From contig NZ_VANI01000004.1 of the NCBI RefSeq assembly GCF_005771435.1, forward strand, positions 1-64,000: 64,000 nucleotides of DNA. Reading direction: 5' to 3'. The notes beneath the pieces are model-generated. The model was not told the origin of the DNA. It ran no database searches and worked only from the letters and a program-made list of their open reading frames with translations. Position numbers and translations under genes: made by a program. Shown piece after piece: positions 45,585-55,591 of the stretch; the stretch's first letter is position 1; each line of letters opens with the position of its first letter. This stretch comes from Microbulbifer harenosus (GTDB lineage Bacteria; Pseudomonadota; Gammaproteobacteria; Pseudomonadales; Cellvibrionaceae).

Positions 45585-45591
45585 TCCGGCT

Positions 45592-46002
45592 ATGCGCATT
45601 CTTGTAAAGATCCTGATCCTGTGGTGCTTCGCGGTCCAGAGCCTGGCGCTGGTGAATGCGCCCGTGTGCAATCAGGATGCTGCCATCCAGGACAACTCGG
45701 CGACGTCCGCCAATCACGCCATGAGTGACCAACATTTTGCGCTGGACCTGCCCATGGCGGATTCCGGATGCGGCGGAGACACAGCGCCCGAACATCCGGA
45801 TATGTCCTGCTGCGAGTCGACCGGCGCTGTTTCCATGGATGTTTGCCAGCTTATCTGTGCCAGTGGTGGATGTGGGCTCGCTATGGCACCGCAGGGCTTT
45901 TTACCGCAAACCTCCTTGAGTCCTGCGCGCTATCGCCCCTTGTACCCCTCTCCGATTTCCCCCATCCCGCAAAACCTGTTGCGTCCTCCCAGACGGGCCT
46001 GA
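45592..46002 (+). CDS. Small Cys/Met/His-rich exported protein preceding Cus operon
   Basis: About 136 residues. A signal peptide (ILVKILILWCFAVQSLALVNA) is followed by a segment dense in Cys, Met, His and Asp (HAMSDQHFALDLPMADSGC, MSCCES, CQLICASGGCGLAM) and a Pro-rich C-terminus. I infer a periplasmic metal-binding protein that helps Cu or Ag handling, because it starts the operon-like group before cusC. I do not recognise a named family. No ribosome-binding site was found, consistent with a leaderless message. Confidence 0.68.
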   Translation: MRILVKILILWCFAVQSLALVNAPVCNQDAAIQDNSATSANHAMSDQHFALDLPMADSGCGGDTAPEHPDMSCCESTGAVSMDVCQLICASGGCGLAMAPQGFLPQTSLSPARYRPLYPSPISPIPQNLLRPPRRA

Positions 46003-46059
46003 TGCTTCGATAAACGACGCCCCCAGGGCGCCAGAGCATCTGACCGACAGGAATACCCC

Positions 46060-47334
46060 ATGAAATTTTACGTGCGCCGGGCAGTGTTGCTGCTGGCGTT
46101 TGCGGCAGCTCCAGCCCATGCGCAGCTGGATCTGCAGGCTGCCATCCGTATTGCACAGGAGCAGGATCCACGATCAGCCGCTGCACTGGCTGCCGCCGAG
46201 GCCGCGGCAGAGAGCGCGGTGGCGGACGCCCAGTGGGCCGATCCGACGTTGAAGCTCGGCATCGTCAACTTGCCTACGGATACCTTTGCGTTTGACGAAC
46301 AGCCGATGACGCAGAAGGTGATCGGAATCAGCCAGAAGTTTCCCCGCGGGAATTCCGCGGCGCTTGCGGGAGAGCGCGGTGCGTATATCGCCGAGTCGGG
46401 CTATGCCGGCGCCGCGGATTTGGATCAGGCACTTGCGCGCGAAGTGGGCATTGCCTTCCTGACCGTCGCCGAGCAATTGCGGGTGCGCGAACTGCTCACG
46501 CAAAACCGTCGCTGGATGCAGGAATTGGTGGGCTACAACCGCGCCCGCCTCGCCACGGCCCAGATACAGTCGCAACAGTTGTTGCAGTCCCAGCTGGCGC
46601 TGGCGCGCCTGGACGACCGCATCGCCGCCGCGGATGGCGAGATCAATCGTGCGCGCGGTGAACTCAGCCGCTGGATCGGTGCCGCTGCCTGGGGGGTGCT
46701 GGAAATTACACCGCCGGCCTGGGCGGACACCCGCGACTGGGTCAGCGCACAGTCGCTGCCGGTACCCATGGAGATCCTGGAGCAGCACCCGGCGGTGGCG
46801 GCCAGTAGCGCCCGTGTGGCCGCGGAGCGCGCGGATGTGGCACTGGCTGAAGAGGCTTACAAGCCGCAATTCGGTGTCGACATCAGCTATGGCCAGCGGG
46901 ATCGAACCCCCATGAGCGACGGCGCGGATTTCGCCAGCGTAATGCTGTCCTTCGATCTGCCGCTGTTCCACCGCGACCGCCAGGATCGGCGCCTCGCCGC
47001 CAGCCGCGCGCGCGAAAGTGCCGGCATGCTGCAGCGCCAGAATCTACTGCAACAGCTGCACGCCGAGCTCAATGGTGCCGTGGCGATGGCACAGTCACTG
47101 GATCGTCGACATGCGGAATATCGTGAAACGCTGCTGGGTCAGGCCGAAGCCACCGCCGATGCCGTGCTCAAGGGCTACGCCAGCAACACCGCAGATCTGG
47201 AGGCGGTCATCGCCGCGCGCATGGATGCCATCGAGACCCAGATCAGCGCGGCGCGGCTCAATTACAACTACTTCCGCGCCCTCGCCCGCGTCCGTTACTT
47301 CCGCGCTATCCCAGGCGATGGCAACAGCAAATGA
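46060..47334 (+). CDS. cusC: TolC-family outer-membrane channel (CusC/CzcC-type)
   Basis: A 424-residue protein with a signal peptide ending near AHAQ. Residues ~20-420 hold two OEP repeats of long helices (LAAAEAAAESAVADAQWADP; RVAAERADVALAEEAYKPQF), typical of tripartite efflux channels. It forms the outer-membrane exit duct for the RND pump encoded downstream. The adaptor gene follows after 15 bases. Confidence 0.9.
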   Translation: MKFYVRRAVLLLAFAAAPAHAQLDLQAAIRIAQEQDPRSAAALAAAEAAAESAVADAQWADPTLKLGIVNLPTDTFAFDEQPMTQKVIGISQKFPRGNSAALAGERGAYIAESGYAGAADLDQALAREVGIAFLTVAEQLRVRELLTQNRRWMQELVGYNRARLATAQIQSQQLLQSQLALARLDDRIAAADGEINRARGELSRWIGAAAWGVLEITPPAWADTRDWVSAQSLPVPMEILEQHPAVAASSARVAAERADVALAEEAYKPQFGVDISYGQRDRTPMSDGADFASVMLSFDLPLFHRDRQDRRLAASRARESAGMLQRQNLLQQLHAELNGAVAMAQSLDRRHAEYRETLLGQAEATADAVLKGYASNTADLEAVIAARMDAIETQISAARLNYNYFRALARVRYFRAIPGDGNSK

Positions 47335-47349
47335 TCGGCGGCCACTGAA

Positions 47350-48948
47350 ATGAACAACAAAGTACTGATTTTCACCCTCGCTCTGCTCACCCTGCTGGCG
47401 GGTTTCCTGATCGGACGCGGACTGTCCGGCGGTGGCGATGGCCCGGCGAGTGCCGGCAAGGAGAAAAAGATCCTTTACTGGGTTGCGCCCATGGACCCGA
47501 ATTACCGTCGCGACGGACCCGGCAAATCGCCCATGGGGATGGACCTGATCCCGGTTTACGAGGGTGAGGAAGGCGATGTGGCGCCGGGCACCGTGACCAT
47601 TTCACCGCAGGTGGAGAACAATCTCGGCGTGCGCACTACCCGCGCGCAGCGAGGCCCGGTGGCCACCGAAGTGGAGACGGTGGGACTGGTGCAACTGGAC
47701 GAAGACAAGTTGCACCACGTGCACACCCGCCTGAGCGGCTGGGTGCACAAGAGCTGGGTCACCGCCGTTGGCGACCGCGTGAAGCAGGGACAGCCGCTGG
47801 TGGCGCTTTACTCGCCGGAACTGGTGAAAGCCCAGAGTGAGCTGGTGGCGGCACTGGAGAACGGCAACCGCACCCTGATCGAGGCCACCCGCGAAAGGCT
47901 GAACAGCCTGGGTGTGCCCGCCGAGCAGGTGCGCGAGGTCAGCCGCTCGCGGCAGGTGAGCCAGACCATCACGCTGTACGCCCCGGCCGACGGCTATGTG
48001 AATGAATTCGCCGCCCGCGAGGGTATGTACGTCACCCCCGCCACCACCCTCATGAGTATTGGCCCCCTGGATACCGTGTGGGTGGAGGGCGAACTGTTTC
48101 CCAAGCAGGGCGCCCAGGTACAGGTGGGTGACACGGCCACGCTGTACGGTGACTTTGCGCCCGGCCGCCGCTGGCAGGGCGAGCTGGTGCACATCCTGCC
48201 GGACCTGGACCCCAAGACCCGCACCCTGCGGGTGCGTGTGCTGGTGAAGAACGCGGACAAATCCCTGCGCCCGGGCATGTTCGTGCGCCTGCAGCTGGCG
48301 GGGCCGAAAGTGGATGCGCTGACCGTACCGCGCAGCGCGCTGATCCGCACCGGCGAAATGGACCGCGTGGTGATCGCCGAAGGCGGTGGTCGCTACCGCT
48401 CGGTGCGTGTGCGTGCCGGTCGCGAGCTGGGCGACCGGGTGGAGATTCTCGAGGGCATCGAAGCGGGCACCCAGGTGGTGACCTCGGCACAGTTCCTGAT
48501 CGACTCCGAGTCGAGCATCAGTGCCGATCTGCAGCGAATTGGCGGCGGAAAATCTGTAAAGAAACCGGAAAAATCCGCGAATGAAGACGCTGCGGGTACC
48601 GCCTGGGCCGAGGCCAAGGTGCTGAGCATGCCCGATGACAACCACTATGCGCGCCTCGAGCACGGGCCGGTGCTGGCCTGGGACTGGCCCGGCATGGTGA
48701 TGGGCTTCTACGTGGCGGAGGCCGCACAGGCTTCTCTGCGCGCAGCGCTGGAGAGTGGCGCCAGCATCCGCGTGCAGCTGCGGAAACGGGAGGACGGCAA
48801 GTACGAGGTGATCGCCACCCGCGCCATGGCCAGCGATGCCCCGCTGAAAGATCCTGTGGGCCACGGCAGCATGGATCACGGCGACATGGACCACGGCGAT
48901 ATGGATCACGGTTCCGAACAGGAGATGCAGCAGGAGCCGCAGAAATGA
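47350..48948 (+). CDS. cusB: RND periplasmic adaptor CusB with fused CusF-like domain and MDHG tail
   Basis: A 532-residue protein anchored by one N-terminal helix. Near residues 40-66 is a heavy-metal-binding stretch (YWVAPMDPNYRRDGPGKS, MGMDLIPVY) followed by the adaptor's barrel-sandwich/hairpin domains. Residues ~415-490 look like CusF, the Cu(I)/Ag(I) chaperone: Trp and Met ligands in WDWPGMVMGFY with a His just before. The end is an MDHG-rich metal tail. E. coli encodes CusF separately, so here adaptor and chaperone are fused. Overlaps cusA by four bases. Confidence 0.9.
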   Translation: MNNKVLIFTLALLTLLAGFLIGRGLSGGGDGPASAGKEKKILYWVAPMDPNYRRDGPGKSPMGMDLIPVYEGEEGDVAPGTVTISPQVENNLGVRTTRAQRGPVATEVETVGLVQLDEDKLHHVHTRLSGWVHKSWVTAVGDRVKQGQPLVALYSPELVKAQSELVAALENGNRTLIEATRERLNSLGVPAEQVREVSRSRQVSQTITLYAPADGYVNEFAAREGMYVTPATTLMSIGPLDTVWVEGELFPKQGAQVQVGDTATLYGDFAPGRRWQGELVHILPDLDPKTRTLRVRVLVKNADKSLRPGMFVRLQLAGPKVDALTVPRSALIRTGEMDRVVIAEGGGRYRSVRVRAGRELGDRVEILEGIEAGTQVVTSAQFLIDSESSISADLQRIGGGKSVKKPEKSANEDAAGTAWAEAKVLSMPDDNHYARLEHGPVLAWDWPGMVMGFYVAEAAQASLRAALESGASIRVQLRKREDGKYEVIATRAMASDAPLKDPVGHGSMDHGDMDHGDMDHGSEQEMQQEPQK

Positions 48949-51900
48949 TCGCGCGCATCATTTACTGGTCCCTGCACAACCGTGCGCTGGTGCCGATCGG
49001 CGCCGTGGTGCTGGCGCTCGCCGGCCTCTACAGCCTGCGCAACACGCCGGTGGACGCGCTGCCGGATCTCTCCGATGTGCAAGTGATCGTGAAGACCAGC
49101 TACCCCGGCCAGGCGCCGCAGGTGGTAGAGGATCAGGTCACCTATCCCCTTACCACCGCCATGCTGAGCGTGCCCGGCGCGCACACGGTGCGGGGTTATT
49201 CGTTTTTCGGCGATTCGTTCGTTTACGTTATTTTCGATGACGATGTCGACCTGTACTGGGCAAGATCCCGCGTACTCGAATACCTGAGCCAGGTGGCCCC
49301 GCGCCTGCCGGCGGCCGCGCGCTCGGAGCTGGGGCCGGACGCCACCGGGGTGGGCTGGATCTACAGCTATACCCTGGTGGACCGCAGCGGCCAGCACGAC
49401 CTGGCGCAGTTGCGCTCGCTGCAGGACTGGTTCCTCAAGTACGAGCTGCAGACCCTGCCCGGCGTATCCGAAGTCGCCACCGTGGGCGGTATGGTGCGCC
49501 AGTATCAGGTGCAGGTGGATCCCCTGCGGCTGCGCGCCTACAACCTTACGTTGCCCCAGATACAGGCCGCGATCGAGCGCGGCAACCGCGAGTCCGGCGC
49601 CTCGGTGGTGGAAATGGCGGAAGCCGAGTACATGGTGCGCGCCAGCGGCTATATCCAGAGTGTGGACGACCTGCGCCAGCTGCCGCTGATGGTGAACGCC
49701 AGCGGCACCCCGCTGCTGTTGCGGGATGTGGCCGATGTGCACTTGGGGCCGCAGATGCGCCGCGGTCTCTCCGAACTCGACGGCGAGGGCGAAGCCGTGG
49801 GCGGCGTGGTAGTGATGCGCTTCGGTGAAAACGCGCGCGCGGTGATCGACGGCGTGCGCGCGCGGCTTAAGGAATTGCAGCGCAGCCTGCCGGACGGGGT
49901 CGAAATCGTCCCCACCTACGATCGCAGCGAGCTGATCGACAGTGCGGTGGAAAATCTGTGGCACAAGCTGCTGGAGGAATTCATCGTGGTGGCGCTGGTG
50001 TGCGCGCTGTTCCTGTTCCACCTGCGCTCGTCACTGGTTATCGCCATCAGCTTGCCCCTCGGCATCATCGGTGCGTTTATCGTGATGCATCTGCAGGGCA
50101 TCAACGCCAACATCATGAGCCTCGGCGGCATTGCCATTGCCATTGGTGCGATGGTGGATGGCGCCATCGTGATGATCGAGAACTTGCACAAGCACATGGA
50201 GCGCACCCCGCTCAATGACGACAACCGCTGGCAGGTGGTGGGCGAGGCGGCGAGCGAGGTGGGGCCGCCGCTGTTTTTCAGCCTGCTGATCATCACCCTG
50301 AGCTTCCTGCCGGTGTTCGCGCTGGAAGGTCAGGAAGGGCGGCTGTTCGCCCCCCTCGCCTACACCAAGACCTACGCCATGGCCGTCGCCGCCGGCCTCG
50401 CCATCACCCTGGTGCCGGTGTTGATGGGCTACCTGGTGCGCGGGAATGTGAAACCGGAACAGGCCAACCCGATCAACCGCGCCTTTACCGCCGCGTACCG
50501 GCCGGCGCTGGAGCTGGCGATCCGGTATCCGCTGTGGGTGGTCGGCATCGCGCTGTTACTGCTCGCCAGCAGCCTGTATCCCCTTTCCCGCACTGGCAGC
50601 GAGTTTATGCCGCCGCTGGACGAGGGCGACCTGATGTACATGCCCAGCACCCATCCCGGCATTTCCATCGGCAAGGCGCGCGAGCTGCTGCAGCAGACCG
50701 ACAAGATGATCATGCAGGTACCGGAAGTGGCGCAGGTGTGGGGCAAGATGGGGCGCGCGGAGACCGCCACCGACCCGGCGCCGCTGACCATGGTGGAGAC
50801 CATCGTGCGCTTCAAGCCCCGCGACCAGTGGCGCGAGGGCATGACCCCGGAAAAACTCCGCGAAGAGCTGGATGCGACGGTACAGTTGCCCGGGGTGACC
50901 AATGCCTGGGTGATGCCGATCAAGACCAGGTTCGACATGCTCGCCACCGGCATCAAAACCCCAGTGGGGATCAAGATCGCCGGCGCCGACCTGTACCAGA
51001 TCGACAAAATCGGCACCGGCCTGGAAACCCTGCTGAAGCGCATACCCGGCACCGCATCGGTATTTGCCGAGCGGGTGGAGGGCGGCCGCTATATCAACAT
51101 CGACATTGATCGCGCGGCGGCGGCCCGCTACGGCCTGAACATCCAGGATGTGCAGACGGTGATCGACACCGCAGTGGGCGGCAAGAAAGTGGGTGAAACT
51201 GTGGAGGGCCTCGAGCGCTACCCCATCAACCTGCGTTATCCACAGGCCTGGCGCGATTCCCCCGAACGTTTGCGCGGGCTGCCTCTGGTAGCCCCGAACG
51301 GGACGCACCTGTCCCTCGGCGATGTTGCGAAGATAGAGGTACAAGGCGGCCCGCCAATGATCAAGACCGAGAACGCGCGGCCCAATGGCTGGGTATATGT
51401 CGATATCCACAATCGCGATCTCGGTTCCTGGGTGGCGGAGGCACAACAGCTGGTGTCGCAGGAGCTGGAGCTGCCAGCTGGTTATTCGCTGTCCTGGTCG
51501 GGGCAGTACGAATACATGGAGCGCGCGCGCGAGCGTTTGGGGCTGCTGCTACCGATCACCCTGGGGATCATTGTGCTGTTGCTCTATTTCAGCTTCCGCC
51601 ACGTGGGCGAGGTGCTGGTAATCATGGGCACCCTGCCGCTGGCGCTGATCGGCGGGCTATGGCTGCTGTACTGGCTGGGCTACAACCTGTCGGTGGCCGT
51701 GGGGGTGGGCTTTATTGCCCTCGCCGGGGTGGCGGTGGAGATCGGTGTGATCATGCTGGTGTATCTCAATCAGGCTTGGGGTTCTGCTTTGGCTGCGTGT
51801 GAGGCTGAGCAGCGCAAGCCGATGCTGGAAGATCTGCGCAATGCGATTCGCCGCGGTGCCGGACAGCGCATGCGGCCGGTGTTGATGACCACCGCTACAG

Positions 51901-52073
51901 TGTTTATCGGATTGATTCCGGTAATGGTCGGTTCTGGGGTTGGCTCTGAAGTGATGCAGCGGATTGCCGCACCGATGATCGGGGGTATGGTCAGCGCCAT
52001 GCTGCTGACCCTGATGGTGCTGCCTGCGGTATATCGGTTGTGGAAAGGACGGGGTCTTAAGGTGGCTTTGTAG
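48945..52073 (+). CDS. cusA: Cu(I)/Ag(I) RND efflux pump CusA
   Basis: A 1042-residue RND pump with 12 helices and two large periplasmic loops. It has the HME-type opening (NTPVDALPDLSDVQVIVKTSYPG) and central ALGAMVDGAIVMIENLHKH-like sequence, with Asp residues of the proton relay. Methionines of the periplasmic cleft lie in PLTMVETIVRFKP and RFDMLATGIKTP. Such pumps export Cu(I) and Ag(I) by proton motive force. Divalent (Czc-like) specificity is less likely given the adaptor's CusF domain. Confidence 0.93.
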   Translation: MIARIIYWSLHNRALVPIGAVVLALAGLYSLRNTPVDALPDLSDVQVIVKTSYPGQAPQVVEDQVTYPLTTAMLSVPGAHTVRGYSFFGDSFVYVIFDDDVDLYWARSRVLEYLSQVAPRLPAAARSELGPDATGVGWIYSYTLVDRSGQHDLAQLRSLQDWFLKYELQTLPGVSEVATVGGMVRQYQVQVDPLRLRAYNLTLPQIQAAIERGNRESGASVVEMAEAEYMVRASGYIQSVDDLRQLPLMVNASGTPLLLRDVADVHLGPQMRRGLSELDGEGEAVGGVVVMRFGENARAVIDGVRARLKELQRSLPDGVEIVPTYDRSELIDSAVENLWHKLLEEFIVVALVCALFLFHLRSSLVIAISLPLGIIGAFIVMHLQGINANIMSLGGIAIAIGAMVDGAIVMIENLHKHMERTPLNDDNRWQVVGEAASEVGPPLFFSLLIITLSFLPVFALEGQEGRLFAPLAYTKTYAMAVAAGLAITLVPVLMGYLVRGNVKPEQANPINRAFTAAYRPALELAIRYPLWVVGIALLLLASSLYPLSRTGSEFMPPLDEGDLMYMPSTHPGISIGKARELLQQTDKMIMQVPEVAQVWGKMGRAETATDPAPLTMVETIVRFKPRDQWREGMTPEKLREELDATVQLPGVTNAWVMPIKTRFDMLATGIKTPVGIKIAGADLYQIDKIGTGLETLLKRIPGTASVFAERVEGGRYINIDIDRAAAARYGLNIQDVQTVIDTAVGGKKVGETVEGLERYPINLRYPQAWRDSPERLRGLPLVAPNGTHLSLGDVAKIEVQGGPPMIKTENARPNGWVYVDIHNRDLGSWVAEAQQLVSQELELPAGYSLSWSGQYEYMERARERLGLLLPITLGIIVLLLYFSFRHVGEVLVIMGTLPLALIGGLWLLYWLGYNLSVAVGVGFIALAGVAVEIGVIMLVYLNQAWGSALAACEAEQRKPMLEDLRNAIRRGAGQRMRPVLMTTATVFIGLIPVMVGSGVGSEVMQRIAAPMIGGMVSAMLLTLMVLPAVYRLWKGRGLKVAL

Positions 52074-52169
52074 AGGTTTCATAGCGGGTTCTGTTGCGGC
52101 GGCGCACCGGTTGCAGGTTTTCACAACCGCGCTCTACGGTCATTGCGCCAGTACCAAATCCACAATTCC

Positions 52170-53531
52170 TTACCCTGCCAAATAGCCCGGCAACCAGGTA
52201 GCCAGTGAAGGCCAAACTGCCAGCAGGCACAGCACCAGCAGCTGGATAGCGATAAACGGCACCACCCCGCGGTAGATGGCGCTGGTGGCGACTTCCGCCG
52301 GTGCCACGCCGCGCAAATAGAACAGCGCAAAGCCGAATGGCGGCGTCAGGAATGACGTTTGCAGGTTCAGTGCAATCATCACGCCAAGCCATACCGGGTC
52401 GAGCCCCATGGCCAGCAGCACCGGGCCGACGATAGGCACAACTACGAAGGTGATCTCGATAAAGTCGAGGATGAAACCCAGCAGGAAGATTACCAGCATC
52501 ACCAGCAGGGTGGCGCCGATGACACCGCCGGGCAGGTTTTCGAAGAAGTGAGTGACGACTTCCTCGCCGCCAAAGCCGCGGAACACCAGGGAAAACAGCG
52601 AGGCGCCTATGAGTATCGCGAATACCATGGCGGTGACCTGCAGGGTGCTCTGCCCCACTTCCCCCGCGCGCGCCCAGTTCAGCGCGCCGCGGCTCCAGGC
52701 GAGTACACCCGCGCCAAGTGCGCCGACGGCGGCGGCCTCCGTGGGCGTGGCGGCGCCGGTGATGATGGAGCCGAGCACCAGCAGCATCAGCGCAATGGGC
52801 GGGAACAGGCTTTTCAGGGTTTCCGCCAGGTCCACCTGTTCATGCTGACCCTGTACCGTGGCCGGTTCGCGCCGGGCGATGAACAGCAGGTAGAGGATGT
52901 AGGTGGCCACCAGCAGCAGGCCGGGAATGATCGCCCCCACGAACAAGTCGCCCACACTCACCGGTTTTGGGTTGAATATCCCCTGGGACAACTGTGCCTG
53001 CTGGTAGGCGTTGGACAGGGTATCGCCGAGCAAAACCAGGGCGATGGACGGTGGGATGATCTGGCCGAGGGTGCCGGTGGCACAGATGGTGCCAGTGGCG
53101 AGCTTCGGCGAGTAACCGCGGTTCAGCATGGTGGGCAGGGACATCAGGCCCATGGTCACCACCGTGGCGCCGACAATACCGGTGCTGGCCGCGAGCAGCG
53201 TGCCCACCACCACCACCGACACCGCCATGCCGGCGGGGATGCCGGAAAACACCCGCGCCAGATTGACCAGCAGTTCCTCGGCGATGCGCGCCCGCTCCAG
53301 CATTACGCCCATCAGCACGAACAGCGGCACCGCCATCAGGGTGCCGTTCTGCATGATGCCGTAGAGGCGGTCGGGGAAGGCGCGCAGCAGTTCCGCGTCG
53401 AACACCCCGGCGACAATGCCGAGGCCCGCGGTCAGCAGTGCGGTGCCGCCCAGGGTAAACGCCACCGGGTAGCCCAGCATCAGCGCGCCACACACCACGA
53501 TGAACATCAGCAATGGAATCAGTTCCATCAT
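52170..53531 (-). CDS. dctM: TRAP-transporter large permease DctM
   Basis: A 453-residue protein with ~12 helices. The first helix LLMFIVVCGALMLGYPVAFTL, the substrate loops GTLGQIIPPSIALVLLGD and LNLQTSFLTPPFGFALFYL, and FVLMGVMLERA are family-typical. It carries the Na+-driven carboxylate translocation path. It overlaps dctQ by four bases. The binding-protein gene is not adjacent; the dctP at 37518 is a candidate partner. Confidence 0.93.
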   Translation of the reverse strand: MMELIPLLMFIVVCGALMLGYPVAFTLGGTALLTAGLGIVAGVFDAELLRAFPDRLYGIMQNGTLMAVPLFVLMGVMLERARIAEELLVNLARVFSGIPAGMAVSVVVVGTLLAASTGIVGATVVTMGLMSLPTMLNRGYSPKLATGTICATGTLGQIIPPSIALVLLGDTLSNAYQQAQLSQGIFNPKPVSVGDLFVGAIIPGLLLVATYILYLLFIARREPATVQGQHEQVDLAETLKSLFPPIALMLLVLGSIITGAATPTEAAAVGALGAGVLAWSRGALNWARAGEVGQSTLQVTAMVFAILIGASLFSLVFRGFGGEEVVTHFFENLPGGVIGATLLVMLVIFLLGFILDFIEITFVVVPIVGPVLLAMGLDPVWLGVMIALNLQTSFLTPPFGFALFYLRGVAPAEVATSAIYRGVVPFIAIQLLVLCLLAVWPSLATWLPGYLAG

Positions 53532-54154
53532 GCGCCAGCCTCCCCGGCAGCTTCCCGCATCGTTCCAGCGGCTTCCCGCACCAGAGCGCGGGGTTGTTCC
53601 TTCACCTGAGTCGGCGCGACCGCGGCGTGCTGGCGCGCGGCCTCGGCTTCCACCTGCATCAGGGTATTGAGGGCGCGGGCGAACTGGCTAAGGCCCTGCA
53701 GCGCCAGGGCGGCGGCGGCCAGCGGAATCAGGCTTTTCAGCAGGTACACGCCGCCGAGGCCGTCGGCACTGTTGCTGGTTTCGTGCACCGCCCAGCTGTT
53801 GGCGGCAAAATACCAGCCGCCCACGGCAATAAATGCGCACAGCGGCAACAGGAAGATCAGGCAGCCCACCGCGTCTACCCAGGCTTTGCCGCGGGCCGAC
53901 AGCGTGCGATAGATGACATCCACCCGCACGTGGGCACCGGCCTGCAGCGCATAGGCCAGGCCGAGCATGAAGGCGGCGCCGTGCAGATACGTGACGGCGT
54001 CCTGCAGGGCGAGCGAGCCGCCGTCAAACCCGTAGCGCAGCGCCACCACCAGGCTCTGGATCAGAACCATGGCCAGGGTCAGCCAGCCCAGCAGGCGGCC
54101 GCAGGCGCCGGCAAAGCGATCGAGGCCATTGGCGGCGCGCAACAGAAACGTCAT
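53528..54154 (-). CDS. dctQ: TRAP-transporter small permease DctQ
   Basis: A 208-residue protein with four helices (LGWLTLAMVLIQSLVVALRYGF, AAFMLGLAYALQAGAHVRVD, FLLPLCAFIAVGGWYFA, KSLIPLAAAALALQGL). It has the family motif HVRVDVIYRTLS and an unusual Ala/Glu/Arg-rich C-terminal tail. The chain scaffolds DctM. It is the first gene of a two-gene minus-strand unit. Confidence 0.9.
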   Translation of the reverse strand: MTFLLRAANGLDRFAGACGRLLGWLTLAMVLIQSLVVALRYGFDGGSLALQDAVTYLHGAAFMLGLAYALQAGAHVRVDVIYRTLSARGKAWVDAVGCLIFLLPLCAFIAVGGWYFAANSWAVHETSNSADGLGGVYLLKSLIPLAAAALALQGLSQFARALNTLMQVEAEAARQHAAVAPTQVKEQPRALVREAAGTMREAAGEAGA

Positions 54155-54282
54155 GGGAAGTCTCTCAAATCATCTTTATTGTTCTGTTATCCAGGGGGGA
54201 GAGCGTAACCGCTGGTCAGGAATCGCGCCAGCACCGGGGGTGGACCACAGGGTTGGGTGGGGTCGGTTGCAGAGGTGTGGGA

Positions 54283-54316
54283 CTGTAATCTGTTTGTAAC
54301 GTTTCATTCATAGAAT
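54283..54316 (+). promoter_or_regulatory. Pho box plus -10 of the pst operon
   Basis: CTGTAAT-CTGT-TTGTAAC (54283-54300) has the 7-4-7 layout of a PhoB box (CTGTCAT repeats). A TAGAAT -10 lies 10 bases further (54311-54316), the expected spacing for a PhoB-activated promoter without its own -35. It points at pstS, 75 bases downstream. Confidence 0.85.
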
Positions 54317-54390
54317 CGTCACCAGCCCGACATAACATGCGCCGCGTATAGAGATTTTGGCCAATTTGGCGACCACTTCTGGAGAAAGCA

Positions 54391-55458
54391 ATGAACAACC
54401 GTTCTGCGAGCAAAAAAGTTCTGGCCTCGGCCCTGGCGGCCCTGTCCATCGCGGCATCCAACGCCGCCCTGGCGGCGCGTGACCACATTAGCATTGTCGG
54501 CTCGTCCACCGTCTACCCGTTTACCACCGTGGTGGCCGAGCGCTTCAGCCGCGCCACCCAGTTCAAAACCCCGGTGGTGGAATCCACGGGCACCGGCGGC
54601 GGCATGAAGCTGTTCTGCCAGGGCGTGGGCGAGAATACCGCCGATATCACCGGTGCCTCCCGTCGCATCAAGCAGTCCGAGCTGGAAATGTGTAACGGCA
54701 ACGGCGTGGACGTGGTGGAAGTACAGATCGGTTACGACGGCATCGTGCTGGCCAACGCCAAAAGCGACCAGCGCTTTGAGCTGTCCCGCAAGGATATCTT
54801 CCTGGCGCTGGCCAAAGACGTGCCCAACCCGGACGGTTCCGAGACCCTGGTGGCCAACCCCTACAAAACCTGGAAAGACGTGAACCCGGCACTGCCCGCA
54901 CACAAAATCGAAGTGCTTGGCCCGCCCCCCACTTCCGGTACCCGCGACGCCTTCGCCGAGCTGGCGATGGAAGGTGGCTGCCAGCAGTTCCCCTGGGTCG
55001 CCGCCAAGGAGAAATCCGACAAGAACGCCTACAAGGCAATCTGCCACAACATCCGTGAAGACGGCGCCTATGTGGAAGCCGGCGAGAACGACAACCTGAT
55101 CGTGAACAAGCTGGCGGCCAATCCGAATGCCCTGGGCATCTTCGGTTTCAGCTTCCTCGACCAGAACGCGGACAAGGTACAGGGCTCGCTGATCGAAGGC
55201 CGGGAACCGACCTTCGACTCCATCGCCGACCAGAGCTATCCGGTTTCCCGCCCGCTGTTCATCTACGTGAAAAAAGCCCACGTGGACGTGGTGCCCGGCA
55301 TCAAGCAGTTCTTGGCAGAATTCACCAACGAGCGCGCCTGGGGTGAAGACGGATATCTGGCGGACAAGGGTATGATCCCGCTGCACGACAGCAAGCGCCA
55401 GCAGGTGGCCACCGATGTGCGCAAGCTGAACGCCCTGACCAACCTCGCCGTCAAATAA
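54391..55458 (+). CDS. pstS: Phosphate ABC-transporter binding protein PstS
   Basis: A 355-residue periplasmic protein with a signal peptide ending near ALAARD. The phosphate site is evident in GSSTVYPF (~37-45), ESTGTGGGMKLFCQG, TGASRRIK and PPTSGTRDAF. It binds inorganic phosphate for PstCAB. A hairpin separates it from pstC, a common way to make more PstS than permease. Expression is predicted to rise in phosphate starvation through the upstream Pho box. Confidence 0.95.
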   Translation: MNNRSASKKVLASALAALSIAASNAALAARDHISIVGSSTVYPFTTVVAERFSRATQFKTPVVESTGTGGGMKLFCQGVGENTADITGASRRIKQSELEMCNGNGVDVVEVQIGYDGIVLANAKSDQRFELSRKDIFLALAKDVPNPDGSETLVANPYKTWKDVNPALPAHKIEVLGPPPTSGTRDAFAELAMEGGCQQFPWVAAKEKSDKNAYKAICHNIREDGAYVEAGENDNLIVNKLAANPNALGIFGFSFLDQNADKVQGSLIEGREPTFDSIADQSYPVSRPLFIYVKKAHVDVVPGIKQFLAEFTNERAWGEDGYLADKGMIPLHDSKRQQVATDVRKLNALTNLAVK

Positions 55459-55488
55459 TCTGGCAGCAACGAGGTAGATGGAATTGCC

Positions 55489-55525
55489 GGCCAGGCTCCC
55501 GTTTCTGCAAACAGGGAGTCTGGCC
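55489..55525 (+). terminator. Hairpin between pstS and pstC (attenuator-like)
   Basis: A 12-bp stem (ggccaggctccc / gggagtctggcc, one G-T pair) with a 13-base loop and only a weak T-rich stretch afterwards. It may partly end or stabilise the pstS message while allowing reduced read-through into pstC. Confidence 0.6.
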
Positions 55526-55591
55526 GTTTCCATATAAATTGCCGACACAAGACCGGATAATGGCCGGCAAAACCGACAACCGAGCGATTCG

